Assembly (NCBI GenBank): GCA_963772635.1
Contig: CAVYYK010000023.1
Span: 158,057-222,056, forward strand
Source: JAUXFS01 sp963772635
GTDB lineage: Bacteria; Pseudomonadota; Alphaproteobacteria; Rhodospirillales; Defluviicoccaceae
Direction: 5' to 3'
DNA length: 64,000 nt
Shown here one piece after another: positions 10,870 through 19,269 of this stretch. Below the pieces are notes generated by a model, which made no database searches, had not been told where the DNA came from, and saw nothing but the letters and a program-made list of their open reading frames with translations. The first letter of the stretch is position 1. Each line of letters starts with the position of its first letter. Position numbers and translations under genes: made by a program.

Positions 10870-11690
10870 TTAGGTGATGGCCTCGAGGACGGTGTCGTCA
10901 GCGATGTCCTCGGTCTTCGCGCCGGTATTCGCCGCCGCCGGCGCCTCCGTGGCGTCGACGGTCCAGCGCGGATCCGGGGCTTCGGCGAACAGGCGGCGCA
11001 GGCCTTCGCTCCAGTGCCGGCTCAGCTCGTTGAAATAGGGATCGTCGTCGCGGATGCGAAGCTGGGCTGGCGATGCTGGAAGCTGTCGGTCTTGTAGATC
11101 ACCAGGTCGATCGGTGGTGCCACCGAGATATTGGCGCGGATGGTCGAATCGAACGATACCAGCGCGCACTTGGCGGTGTGCACCAGGCCAAGGCCGGGTT
11201 CGAGCACCCGCTCGAGGATCGGTTTGCCGTACTTGGTCTCACCCAACTGGAAGTATGGCGTTCCTTCGCTGGCCTCGATGAAGTTGCCGGCCGGATAGAC
11301 CAGGAACATCCTCGGCGGCTCGCCGCGGATCTGACCGCCGACGATCAACGACGCGTTGAACTCGGCGCCGTGGGCCTGAAAGTAGGCGCCGTCGCGATCG
11401 TAGACGGTGCGCAGAAAATTGCCGACGATCTTGGTGGCGTCGAACATCGAGTCGACATGGAACAGGCTGCGCTCTGGATCGTCGGTGCCGAGGCCCCGTT
11501 CGACCATGCTGATCACCTCCTGGGTGACCGCCAAGTTGCCGGCGGTCAGCAGCACCAGCACCCGCTCGCCGGGCTTGTCGAAGAGGAACACCTTGCGGAA
11601 GGTCGAGACGCTGTCGACCCCGGCGTTGGTTCGGGAGTCGGCGGCGAAAACGAGGCCCTCGTCGACCTGGATGCCCAAGCAGTAAGACAT
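10870..11690 (-). CDS. Anbu-type proteasome-like peptidase, frameshifted near the C-terminus
   Basis: Start ATG 11690. N-terminal MSYCLGIQVDEGLVFAADSRTNAGVD is the Anbu (ancestral beta subunit) signature; FRKVFLF supplies the conserved lysine. After removal of Met the first residue would be Ser, in place of the usual Thr nucleophile. The main frame runs through YPAGNFIEASEGTPYFQLGE and SFDSTIRANISV; near 11055-11075 it must shift to a second frame giving RIRDDDPYFNELSRHWSEGL, the expected family C-terminus, ending at 10870. As read, the first frame stops at 11022 with an unrelated tail. Ntn-hydrolase fold, cytoplasmic. It is the last gene of an operon with transglutaminase-like, alpha-E and ATP-grasp genes, the standard neighbourhood of Anbu. 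Confidence 0.85.
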
Positions 11691-11733
11691 GGCGACACGT
11701 TATCCGATTTCTCTGGCGATTTCGCTCAGGCTT

Positions 11734-12549
11734 TCACTGCCCGTGGCCCTGGCTGACGTTCACCCGCACCGACATCTCCTCGATGCCGCCGCCCTTGCGC
11801 AGACCGCGGATCGGACAGGCGCCGGCGTAGTCGAAGGCCACCGCCAGGCGGACGTAGGCCTCGGTGGCCGAAACGCCGTTGGTGGGGTCGAACGAAACCC
11901 AGCCGAGATCGTCCACATAGGCCTCGGCCCAGGCGTGGCTGGCGAGACCGACGCCGCGCTCATCGTTCTCGTCGTACAGGTAGCCACTGACGTAACGGGC
12001 CGGCACTCCCAATACCCGGCAACAGGCGATGAACAGATGAGCATGGTCCTGACAGACGCCGTGGCCATGCTCCAGTGCCTCCGCCGCGGTACTCTCCACG
12101 TCGGTGTAACCGGGGTTGTAGCCGACCGTCTGATGAAGGCCCCACATCAGCGCGTGCAGAGCGGCGATCGTTCCCTCGTCCCCGCTCCGCTCGATGTACG
12201 GGGCGGCAAAGTCGGTAATACCGCCCTCGATGCGGGTATAGCGGGTGTCGCGCAGGAACATAAGCGGCGGCAACCCGTCGTCGGTCGGCAGGATGCCGAA
12301 GGTGTCGTAGGTCTGCACCTCGCCACGGACCAGCACCGCGATCTCGTCGTGGGCACCGTCCTGCACCGAGACGTGCGCGGGGTTGCCAAAGCCGTCCTGC
12401 CACGGCCTCAGCTTGCCCGGCGTCAGGATCTGCCAGTTGACAACCGCCTGGGACTCGTCGGCCCTCGGCGTCAGCCGCAGATACTGGATGCTGTGCTGCG
12501 CCGGCCGGCCGAACCGGTAGTGGGTTTCGTGTTCGATGCTCAGTTTCAT
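11734..12549 (-). CDS. Transglutaminase-like cysteine peptidase of the Anbu operon
   Basis: 271 residues. An N-terminal beta domain (HETHYRFGRPAQHSIQYLRL) precedes a transglutaminase core with the catalytic triad visible: Cys in HGVCQDHAH (about residue 165), His in ASHAWAEAYV (about 205) and Asp in SFDPTNG (about 221). Proteins of this type are predicted to cut or form amide bonds in the peptide made by the neighbouring ATP-grasp enzyme. Its start ATG 12549 sits in the second copy of a 20-bp tandem duplication that separates it from the alpha-E stop codon. Followed after 43 nt by the Anbu gene. Confidence 0.9.
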   Translation of the reverse strand: MKLSIEHETHYRFGRPAQHSIQYLRLTPRADESQAVVNWQILTPGKLRPWQDGFGNPAHVSVQDGAHDEIAVLVRGEVQTYDTFGILPTDDGLPPLMFLRDTRYTRIEGGITDFAAPYIERSGDEGTIAALHALMWGLHQTVGYNPGYTDVESTAAEALEHGHGVCQDHAHLFIACCRVLGVPARYVSGYLYDENDERGVGLASHAWAEAYVDDLGWVSFDPTNGVSATEAYVRLAVAFDYAGACPIRGLRKGGGIEEMSVRVNVSQGHGQ

Positions 12550-12586
12550 AGGACCAACATGAACCTCATAGGACCAACATGAACTC
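12547..12586. repeat. 20-bp tandem duplication at the alpha-E/transglutaminase junction
   Basis: CATAGGACCAACATGAAC is repeated exactly at 12547-12564 and 12567-12584 (period 20). On the minus strand each copy contains CTATGA, so the alpha-E stop and the transglutaminase start, which would overlap as ATGA with one copy, are now 16 nt apart and a 7-codon open frame lies between them. Confidence 0.9.
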
Positions 12587-13501
12587 CTTTCCGATCATCG
12601 CGTGAAGCTCGTTGTTGCGGTTGATGAAACTGCCCAGGTAACGGGGCAGGCCGGAGCGCAAGATGCCGTCGATCCGGTTGCGCCGCATCTGGTCGCGGGC
12701 CTGACCGGCGAGCAGGGTGCACGGGGCGTTGCCGCGGAGCTGGCCGAGGATCTCGGTGAGTTCGTTGATGCAGGCGAGCAGCGACCGCGGCATGTCTGCG
12801 CGCAGGACCAACAGTTCCGCCACCCGTTTCGGCTCGATGATCCCCGAATAGACCTCGCGGTAGGCCTTGAAGGCGCTGAACGCCCTGAGCAGGGCGCCCC
12901 AGCGGTAATAGTCCTCGGCCCCCAGTGGCTTGCCGCTCTTCGGTGTCAGCATCTCCCACTTGCTTGCGAGAACGCGCGCCGAATTGTCGGCCCGTTCGAT
13001 AAAGGTGCCGAGACGGGAAAAGGTGAACGCGTCGCCGCGCCGCATGGTGCCGTAGACGGCGCCCCGGAACAGGTGCGAACGCTCCTTGACCCAGTCGAAG
13101 AACTCGCTGAACCCCTGGTCGATCATCTTGGCATAGGACATCCGCTCGAGTTCCAGATAGGTCTCGTTGAGGCCCTCCCACACCTCCGTGGTCAGCGCGG
13201 TGCGGGTGGCGCGGGCGTTCTCGCGGGCATTGCGGATGGTGGCGCGGATACTGTTGGGATTTTCGGCATCGAGCGCCATGTAGGCCATCGCCTTTGCCGC
13301 CGTCACCTCGTCGTAGCGGGACAGAAAGTCCTCGCGATCGCCGCCGAGGCGCAACGCCGACTCCCACTCGCCGACGTCGTTGCCGCCAGCGACCGGCAGC
13401 AGCGACATGTAGTAGGTGCTGGCCAGCAGCCGCGCCATGTTCTCCGCGCGCTCGATGTAGCGAGCCATCCAATAAACGTTGTTGGCGGTACGACCGAGCA
13501 T
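12566..13501 (-). CDS. Alpha-E (DUF403) helical protein
   Basis: 311 residues, starting MLGRTANNVYWMARYIERAEN, the hallmark of alpha-E proteins. It is largely helical with a second conserved motif FSRLGTFIERADNSARVL near the middle and no signal peptide. The family always accompanies circularly permuted ATP-grasp and transglutaminase-like proteins and is thought to act with them in peptide-bond or amide formation; its own biochemistry is not established. It starts 2 nt after the ATP-grasp stop, so translation is coupled. The C-terminus (KEFMLVL) is encoded inside the 20-bp duplication. Confidence 0.92.
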   Translation of the reverse strand: MLGRTANNVYWMARYIERAENMARLLASTYYMSLLPVAGGNDVGEWESALRLGGDREDFLSRYDEVTAAKAMAYMALDAENPNSIRATIRNARENARATRTALTTEVWEGLNETYLELERMSYAKMIDQGFSEFFDWVKERSHLFRGAVYGTMRRGDAFTFSRLGTFIERADNSARVLASKWEMLTPKSGKPLGAEDYYRWGALLRAFSAFKAYREVYSGIIEPKRVAELLVLRADMPRSLLACINELTEILGQLRGNAPCTLLAGQARDQMRRNRIDGILRSGLPRYLGSFINRNNELHAMIGKEFMLVL

Positions 13502-13503
13502 GA

Positions 13504-14922
13504 TCAGCCCTCCAGCACCCAGGTGTCCTTGGTTCCGCCCCCCTGCGAGGAGTTGACCACCAGCGAGCCCTCTCGCAGCGCCACCCGGGTGAGGCCGCCG
13601 GGCACCACCGTCGTCGACTCGCCGGTCAGCACGTACGGCCTGAGATCCACGTGCCGCGGGGCGATTTCGCCGTTGACCAAGGTCGGGCAGGTCGACAGGC
13701 CGAGAGTCGGCTGGGCGATGAAGCCGTCCGGGTTGGCGAGGATCTTGTTCTTGAACTCGAAGCGCTCCTCGACGGTGCTGGCCGGGCCCACCAGCATCCC
13801 GTAGCCGCCGGACCCGGCGACCTCCTTGACCACCAGCTCGTCGAGGTGCTCGAGGACGTAGGCGCGGTCGTCCTCTTCGCCGAGCTTGTAGGTCGGAACG
13901 TTGCTGAGGATCGGCTTTTCGCCGAGGTAGAATTCGATCATCTCCGGAACATAGGTATAGACCGCCTTGTCGTCGGCGATGCCGGTGCCGATGGCGTTGG
14001 CGAGGCTGACCCCGCCGTTGCGAACCACCGACAGCAACCCGGGGACGCCGAGCACGGAATTGGGGTCGAACGCCAGCGGGTCGATGAAATCGTCGTCGAT
14101 GCGGCGATAGATCACGTCAACCCGGCTGGGACCATCGGTGGTCCGCATGTAGAGGACGTCGTCGTCGACGAACAGATCGGATCCCTCGACCAGATCGACG
14201 CCCATCTGCTGGGCGAGAAAGGCGTGTTCGAAATAGGCGCTGTTGAAATGCCCCGGCGTCAGCACGACCACCGTCGGATCGGCGGTGCCCCGTGGCGCCG
14301 AGGCGCGCAACGTCCTGAGCAGCGCCTCCGGATAGTGGTTCACCGGCGCCACCGAATGGGCGGCAAACAACTCGGGAAACAGCCGCATCATCGTCTCGCG
14401 GTTCTCCAGCATGTAGGAGACGCCGGACGGCACCCGGGCGTTGTCCTCGAGCACGTAGAACTCCTTCGCCGAAACCCTGACCACGTCGATGCCGGCGACA
14501 TGCACGTAGACGCCGCGCGGCAGATCGAGGCCGAGCACTTCGGGGCGAAAAGCAGGATTGTTGAGGATCAGCGTCGCCGGAATCCTCCCCGCTTTGAGGA
14601 TGTGCTGCTCGTGGTAGATGTCGTCGAGAAAGGCGTTGATCGCGCGCACCCGCTGGCAGACGCCGGTGGACACCACCTTCCACTCCTCGGCGTCGAGGAT
14701 CCGCGGGATGACGTCGAACGGGATCAGACGCTCGGTACCCTCGTCGTTGCCGTAGACGGAGAAAGTGACCCCGAGACGCTGAAAGATCAGATCCGCCTGC
14801 TGGTGCTTCTCGATCAGGCGCTCGGGCGGCACGCCGTCGAGCCACTTGCCGTAGGCGCGATAGGCGTTGCGCAGGCCGTTTTCGCCCCCGTTCATCTCGT
14901 CGAAGGCTGCGCTCAGCGCCAT
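13504..14922 (-). CDS. Circularly permuted ATP-grasp (type 2) amidoligase
   Basis: 472 residues from ATG 14922 (GAGG 5 nt upstream). The frame is open up to 15030, but a sigma-54-type promoter lies inside that extension, favouring this start. Motifs of the CP-ATP-grasp/DUF404-DUF407 family are present: MNGGENGLRNAYR near the N-terminus, a central ARVPSGVSYMLENR, and a C-terminal nucleotide-binding KEVAGSGGYGMLVGP with TLGLSTCP. ATP-grasp enzymes join a carboxylate to an amine via an acyl phosphate; this group is predicted to make a small peptide or tag a protein, substrate unknown. It heads the ATP-grasp, alpha-E, transglutaminase, Anbu operon. Confidence 0.92.
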   Translation of the reverse strand: MALSAAFDEMNGGENGLRNAYRAYGKWLDGVPPERLIEKHQQADLIFQRLGVTFSVYGNDEGTERLIPFDVIPRILDAEEWKVVSTGVCQRVRAINAFLDDIYHEQHILKAGRIPATLILNNPAFRPEVLGLDLPRGVYVHVAGIDVVRVSAKEFYVLEDNARVPSGVSYMLENRETMMRLFPELFAAHSVAPVNHYPEALLRTLRASAPRGTADPTVVVLTPGHFNSAYFEHAFLAQQMGVDLVEGSDLFVDDDVLYMRTTDGPSRVDVIYRRIDDDFIDPLAFDPNSVLGVPGLLSVVRNGGVSLANAIGTGIADDKAVYTYVPEMIEFYLGEKPILSNVPTYKLGEEDDRAYVLEHLDELVVKEVAGSGGYGMLVGPASTVEERFEFKNKILANPDGFIAQPTLGLSTCPTLVNGEIAPRHVDLRPYVLTGESTTVVPGGLTRVALREGSLVVNSSQGGGTKDTWVLEG

Positions 14923-14977
14923 CTTGCCTCGCTCCCGTTTTGCCAACCGTGATGCCTTCCGCCGATAATCCGAGTAA

Positions 14978-14993
14978 AGCAAATCGCGTGCCA
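14978..14993 (-). promoter_or_regulatory. Sigma-54 (-24/-12) promoter of the Anbu/ATP-grasp operon
   Basis: The minus strand reads CTGGCACGCGATTTGCTTT. It matches the RpoN consensus YTGGCACG-N4-TTGCW at every defined position. The predicted transcription start, about 12 nt downstream, leaves a leader of about 45 nt before ATG 14922. Activator sites were not identified. Confidence 0.65.
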
Positions 14994-15030
14994 GCCGCGA
15001 TTCAAGCCGATCTTTTGTTCGTTGCTTCAA

Positions 15031-15605
15031 TGCAATTCAGGATACTGGGAGACGTCATTGATATATGTGGCGAGCGCGAGGCGGCGCAACCGGAAACCGC
15101 TTTTTGCACACTAACTGATCAAAAATCGATTGCCGCCTGTTTTCTAGGCAAAATTCTCGGCGGCGCGGCTTGGTTCCTGGATGATCCGTTCGACCGAGGG
15201 GCAGCCCGCCCCCGCCACTGAGGCGGGGACGGACGGTCAGCCACCCCTTGCCGTTCGCTCCACGACGGCCCGGCCCCGGGGGCGGGACGCGAGAAGATGC
15301 AGTCGCCGCGGCGTTATACCAAAGCTCACTGATGATGACCCTTGCAGTCGGTGCCGCTCGGGAGGAGCAATCCGTTTCGTTGCGCCGATCTTATCAGGTT
15401 CCTCCGCTCGACCCCAGCGACCTAAACCAGTAAATCACTGAAATTGAGTTCATATCTGGTTGTGCTCGACGCCTTCGTCGAGCCGAATTGTGCGATTTTC
15501 GTTGGCCCCTTGGCCGGCCGACGTTGCCGGCGGGCGATCGCCCACTTAAGCTGATGCCGGACGACCAAACCAAAGGCCGAAAAGGAGCTGAAGGGAAAGG
15601 GGTTG
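15031..15605. other. Divergent intergenic region
   Basis: About 575 bases between the ATP-grasp operon and the second TAXI TRAP operon. I find no gene here. The stretch 15100-15160 is comparatively AT-rich, as expected of a regulatory region, and could bind the activator required by the sigma-54 promoter. No terminator or riboswitch-like structure was recognised. Confidence 0.5.
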
Positions 15606-16641
15606 ATGTCCAGCAAGCTGACGAGACGTTCGTATGATGATGGTGACGGCGGCGGCGCTGATCGCCGCGACCGCCGGCGGGTCCGCCGATGCGGCCGAGG
15701 AGCGCTCCTACCTGCTCGCCACCGCCACCACCGGCGGCACCTACTATCCGGTAGGAGTGGCGTTGGCGACGCTGACCAAGGTCAAGCTGCGGCCCAAGGA
15801 AAAAATCTCGATGTCGGCGATCACCTCCGCCGGCTCGGGCGAGAACATCAAGCTGTTGCGCGAGAACCAGGTCCAGTTCGCCATTCTCCAGGGCCTGTAC
15901 GGGGCGTGGGCGTGGACCGGCGCCGGCCAGGTCGCCGCCGAGGGTCCGCAGAAGAATCTGCGCTCGGTGACCATGCTGTGGCAGAACGTCGAGCATTTCG
16001 TGGTCGACGGCAAGTATGTGGAGACCGGTACCGCCGTCGACCTGGCCGGGCTCAAAGGCCAGAAGTTCTCCATCGGCGAGCGCAATTCGGGAACCGAGGG
16101 ATCCGGCCGCACCATCCTCGCCGGCATCGGCATCGATCCGGACACCACCTTCGATCTGGTCTACATGGGCTACAACCCCAGCGCCGACGCCCTCCAGAAC
16201 GGCACAATCGCCGGCATGAATACCCCCGCCGGGGTGCCGGTCGCCGCCGTCACCCGCGTCGCCGCCGCCCTCGGCGACAAGATACGGGTGCTCGATTTCA
16301 CCGACGAGGAGATGGCGGGCGCCAACAACGCCGCCGGCCTCGAACTGTGGACCCGTTTCGTCGTCCCGGCCAACATCTATCCGGGCCAGTCGCAGGAGAT
16401 CAAGACCATCGCCCAACCGAACTTCCTCGCCGTCCGCGAGGATGTGGACGAGGACGCCGTCTACTTGATCACCAAGACGATTTACGAGAACCTCGGCTTC
16501 CTCCAGGCGATCCACAAGGCGACCAACGCGATGGCCCTCGACAAGGCGATCGCCGGCCTGCCCTTCCCGCTGCATCCCGGCGCCGCCAAATACTACAAGG
16601 AGCAGGGCCTCTCCATTCCGGACAGTCTGATCGCAAAGTAG
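15606..16641 (+). CDS. TAXI-family TRAP solute-binding protein, second system, N-terminal frameshift
   Basis: The best ribosome site (GGGAAAGGGG) precedes ATG 15606, which gives MSSKLTRRS; one extra base at about 15633 then separates this basic n-region from the hydrophobic MMMVTAAALIAATAGG in the main frame. Together they make a normal signal peptide, so I infer a one-base error; otherwise translation would start at ATG 15634 and give a protein of 335 residues lacking positive charges. The mature part shows TTGGTYYPVGVAL, GENIKLLRENQVQFAILQG and the C-terminal FPLHPGAAKYYKEQG. It binds substrate in the periplasm for the permease encoded 31 nt downstream. Confidence 0.9.
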
Positions 16642-16672
16642 GGCCCCGTCGCCCGGTGCGCGGCAATCGACG

Positions 16673-18607
16673 ATGAAGGAGCCGCCACCCGACAGCGGAG
16701 AGGGGTTCGACCGGGAACTCGGCGAAACCGAACCGACCGTGCGCGACGAGAACTCGGCCGCGGGGCGCGTGGCTTTCTGGGCGGGGGTGGCGATCTCCAT
16801 CGCCACCGTCTACTTCAACACCCTCGGAACCCTGTCGGAATTCTGGACATCGGCGATCCACTTCGGAGCCTTCGGCTTCCTCTGCGCGCTGATCTTTCCG
16901 ATCGCCCGTAGCCACGGTCCCCGGATCCGGAAGTCGTTATTGGCCGTGGATGTCGTCATCGGGATACTGGCGCCGGCGTGCGTCGCCTATCTCATCACCA
17001 ACGAGCAGGCGCTGTTCGACCGCGGCGTCCATTTCGTGCCGACCGACTGGGTGGTCTCGATCGTCGGCATCCTGCTCGCCATCGAATTCACCCGTCGCAC
17101 CACCGGCTGGATCATCCCGATCCTGATCGTCATTTCGCTCACCTACGTGGCGTGGTGGGGACGGTATGTAGGTGGCGTCTTTCATTTCCCCGGACTGACC
17201 TTGGAGACGGTGCTGTTCCGCAACTTCTTCGGCACGGACGGTATGTTCGGAACAATTGCAAGAATTTCATCAACTTACGTGTTCATGTTCATCTTGTTTG
17301 GCGCCTTCCTTGTCCGCTCCGGAGCGGGCGAGTTCATCATCGACCTCGCCCGTTGCGTGGCCGGCCGGTTCGTCGGCGGACCGGGACTGGTGGCGGTGCT
17401 CGGCTCCGGACTGATGGGCTCGATCTCCGGCTCGGCGGTGGCCAACACCGTGTCGACCGGGGTCATCACCATACCTCTGATGAAGCGGGCCGGTTTCGAC
17501 GCCCGCTTCGCCGCCGGCATCGAGGCGGCGGCGTCGACCGGCGGCCAGCTGATGCCGCCGATCATGGGCGCCGGCGCGTTCATCATGTCCAGTTACACCC
17601 AGATCCCCTACCTCGACATCGTCGCCGTGTCCGCTTTGCCGGCGATCCTGTACTTCCTCTCGGTGGCATTCTGGGTGCGGATCGAGTCCAAGCGCCTCGG
17701 CGTCGTCGGCCTGGATCAGGAAGACCAACCCAGCCTCGGCCAGGTGCTGCGCCGAGGCGGGCATTCGCTGATCCCGATCGCGGTCCTCATCGGGCTGTTG
17801 ATCCACGGCTTTACCCCGACCTACGCCGCCGGCATCAGCATCCTCTCCGTGGTCGTCGCCTCCTGGCTGTCGCCATACCGGATGGGGCCTCGGGCGATCA
17901 TCGAAGCGCTGGCCCTCGGCGCCCGCAACATGACCGGCATCGCTGTGCTGCTGGTCGCCGTCGGGCTCATCGTCAACGTCATCGGCACCACCGGGATCGG
18001 CAATACCTTCTCGCTGATGGTCAACGACTGGGCCCACGGCAGCCTGATCGTGACCATCGTCCTCGTCGCCCTCGCCTCGCTGGTGCTGGGCATGGGGCTG
18101 CCGGTGACCGCCGCCTACATCGTCCTCGGCACCCTGTCGGCTCCGGCTATCTACGACCTGATCGCCCAGGCCCGGCTGACCGACGTCATTGCCTCCGGCG
18201 CCGTTCCAGAGACGGCGCGAATGTTGTTCATGCTGGTCTCCCCCGAGACGACGGTGGGCGCCCCCATGGCTCATGGTCAAGCCGCGGCCCTGGTCGCCCA
18301 GATCCCGCCGATGGCCACCGGACTGACCGCCTGGAAGATCGCCAAGGGCCTCTACATCATGCCGCCGCTGTTCGCCTACACCCCCTTCCTCGCCGGCGGC
18401 ACCTCGAGCGCGCTCGGCATCTTCGCCTTCGGCACCGTCGGCATCTACGGCCTGACCGCGGCCATCGAGGGATATGCCGAATCGTCGCTGAACTGGCCGC
18501 TACGGGCGGCGTTGGCGGCGGTCGGCGTTCTGCTTCTATGGCCCGTCTTCTATGGCCCGTCGACCTCACATGGAAGCTGGCGGGATGCGGGGTGTTCGCC
18601 GCGCTGA
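16673..18607 (+). CDS. TRAP transporter fused permease (4TM/12TM), second system, C-terminus altered by a duplication
   Basis: 644 residues as read. After a hydrophilic N-terminus come about 16-18 membrane segments with GSGLMGSISGSAVANTVSTG, AAASTGGQLMPPIMGAG and GMGLPVTAAYIVLG, the DctQM-fused TAXI-type permease pattern. It moves the substrate delivered by the upstream TAXI protein across the inner membrane. At 18533-18560 a 14-bp tandem duplication shifts the frame; without it the protein would continue LLLWPVDLTWKLAGCG and finish at 18657 with a last membrane helix and a basic tail. As sequenced it ends in a short unrelated tail. No DUF1850 gene accompanies this copy. Confidence 0.9.
   Translation: MKEPPPDSGEGFDRELGETEPTVRDENSAAGRVAFWAGVAISIATVYFNTLGTLSEFWTSAIHFGAFGFLCALIFPIARSHGPRIRKSLLAVDVVIGILAPACVAYLITNEQALFDRGVHFVPTDWVVSIVGILLAIEFTRRTTGWIIPILIVISLTYVAWWGRYVGGVFHFPGLTLETVLFRNFFGTDGMFGTIARISSTYVFMFILFGAFLVRSGAGEFIIDLARCVAGRFVGGPGLVAVLGSGLMGSISGSAVANTVSTGVITIPLMKRAGFDARFAAGIEAAASTGGQLMPPIMGAGAFIMSSYTQIPYLDIVAVSALPAILYFLSVAFWVRIESKRLGVVGLDQEDQPSLGQVLRRGGHSLIPIAVLIGLLIHGFTPTYAAGISILSVVVASWLSPYRMGPRAIIEALALGARNMTGIAVLLVAVGLIVNVIGTTGIGNTFSLMVNDWAHGSLIVTIVLVALASLVLGMGLPVTAAYIVLGTLSAPAIYDLIAQARLTDVIASGAVPETARMLFMLVSPETTVGAPMAHGQAAALVAQIPPMATGLTAWKIAKGLYIMPPLFAYTPFLAGGTSSALGIFAFGTVGIYGLTAAIEGYAESSLNWPLRAALAAVGVLLLWPVFYGPSTSHGSWRDAGCSPR
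18533..18560. repeat. 14-bp tandem duplication inside the TRAP permease gene
   Basis: CTTCTATGGCCCGT at 18533-18546 is repeated exactly at 18547-18560. Removing one copy restores the reading frame to a family-like C-terminal helix. Confidence 0.92.
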
Positions 18608-18643
18608 TCGTGCTCGGCCATCGGTTGGCCAGGCGGACGGCTG

Positions 18644-19186
18644 CTATTTCTCGCTGATCGGCTTCGCAGCCGGCGTCCACGCCTCGACCGAGACCGAGCG
18701 GCCGGTCTGGGTCCGCATGATCTTGGGCCGTGCCACCGGAAGCGTCGCCGGCGAGGCATCATCGCCGGCGAACGACAGCCGCATCATGTCGAGGTCGATT
18801 TCGGCGCCGTTGCCGCGCTGACGGGCGAGCCGATAGGCCAGTGTGTCCCTGGTGATTCGCGTCAAATGCTCGGCCGAGCAGTGCCCGAAGCGGTTCCAGA
18901 CATCGTCGAGCACGGCTTGCGCATCCTCGGGAAGCCGAGGGTCCACGTCGATATCGGGCCGCCCCCTGGAAAGGGCGAGGTGGATGTTGGGTTCGATCGG
19001 ACCGAGTTCGTCGGCGACGAACACCGCCGGCATCAGCCGGCGCCCGCGATGGCGCACCGCATAGGCGCACTGGGCGAGGAACATCAGCCGCTGGAGCTTT
19101 TGCGGCTGCAAGTATTCGTTCTTGTCCAATGCCTTGTCGGTGAAATTGAACGCGATGTCGAAAGCGGACTTGGCGGCGGCGGGCAT
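18644..19186 (-). CDS. Panacea/SocA-like (DUF4065) domain protein
   Basis: 180 residues. Residues about 8-120 resemble the Panacea (SocA/GepA, DUF4065) domain: YLQPQKLQRLMFLAQCAYAV, then a VADELGPIEPNIHLALS region where these proteins have the gap between short strands, and a helical half (AQAVLDDVWNRFGHCSAEHL). In Caulobacter SocA is a proteolytic-adaptor antitoxin; Panacea proteins often neutralise a toxin encoded next door. No small toxin-like partner is visible here: the neighbours are the TRAP permease (convergent, slight overlap in its reconstructed form) and ydbH (divergent). So the role is open. Confidence 0.6.
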   Translation of the reverse strand: MPAAAKSAFDIAFNFTDKALDKNEYLQPQKLQRLMFLAQCAYAVRHRGRRLMPAVFVADELGPIEPNIHLALSRGRPDIDVDPRLPEDAQAVLDDVWNRFGHCSAEHLTRITRDTLAYRLARQRGNGAEIDLDMMRLSFAGDDASPATLPVARPKIMRTQTGRSVSVEAWTPAAKPISEK

Positions 19187-19269
19187 CGTGCTCCCTGTCT
19201 CGGTGATCGGTGGTCTTGCTTGCGATTCTCGGGCACCTTACGGTCATGGCACCAACAAAGTCTTAAGCA

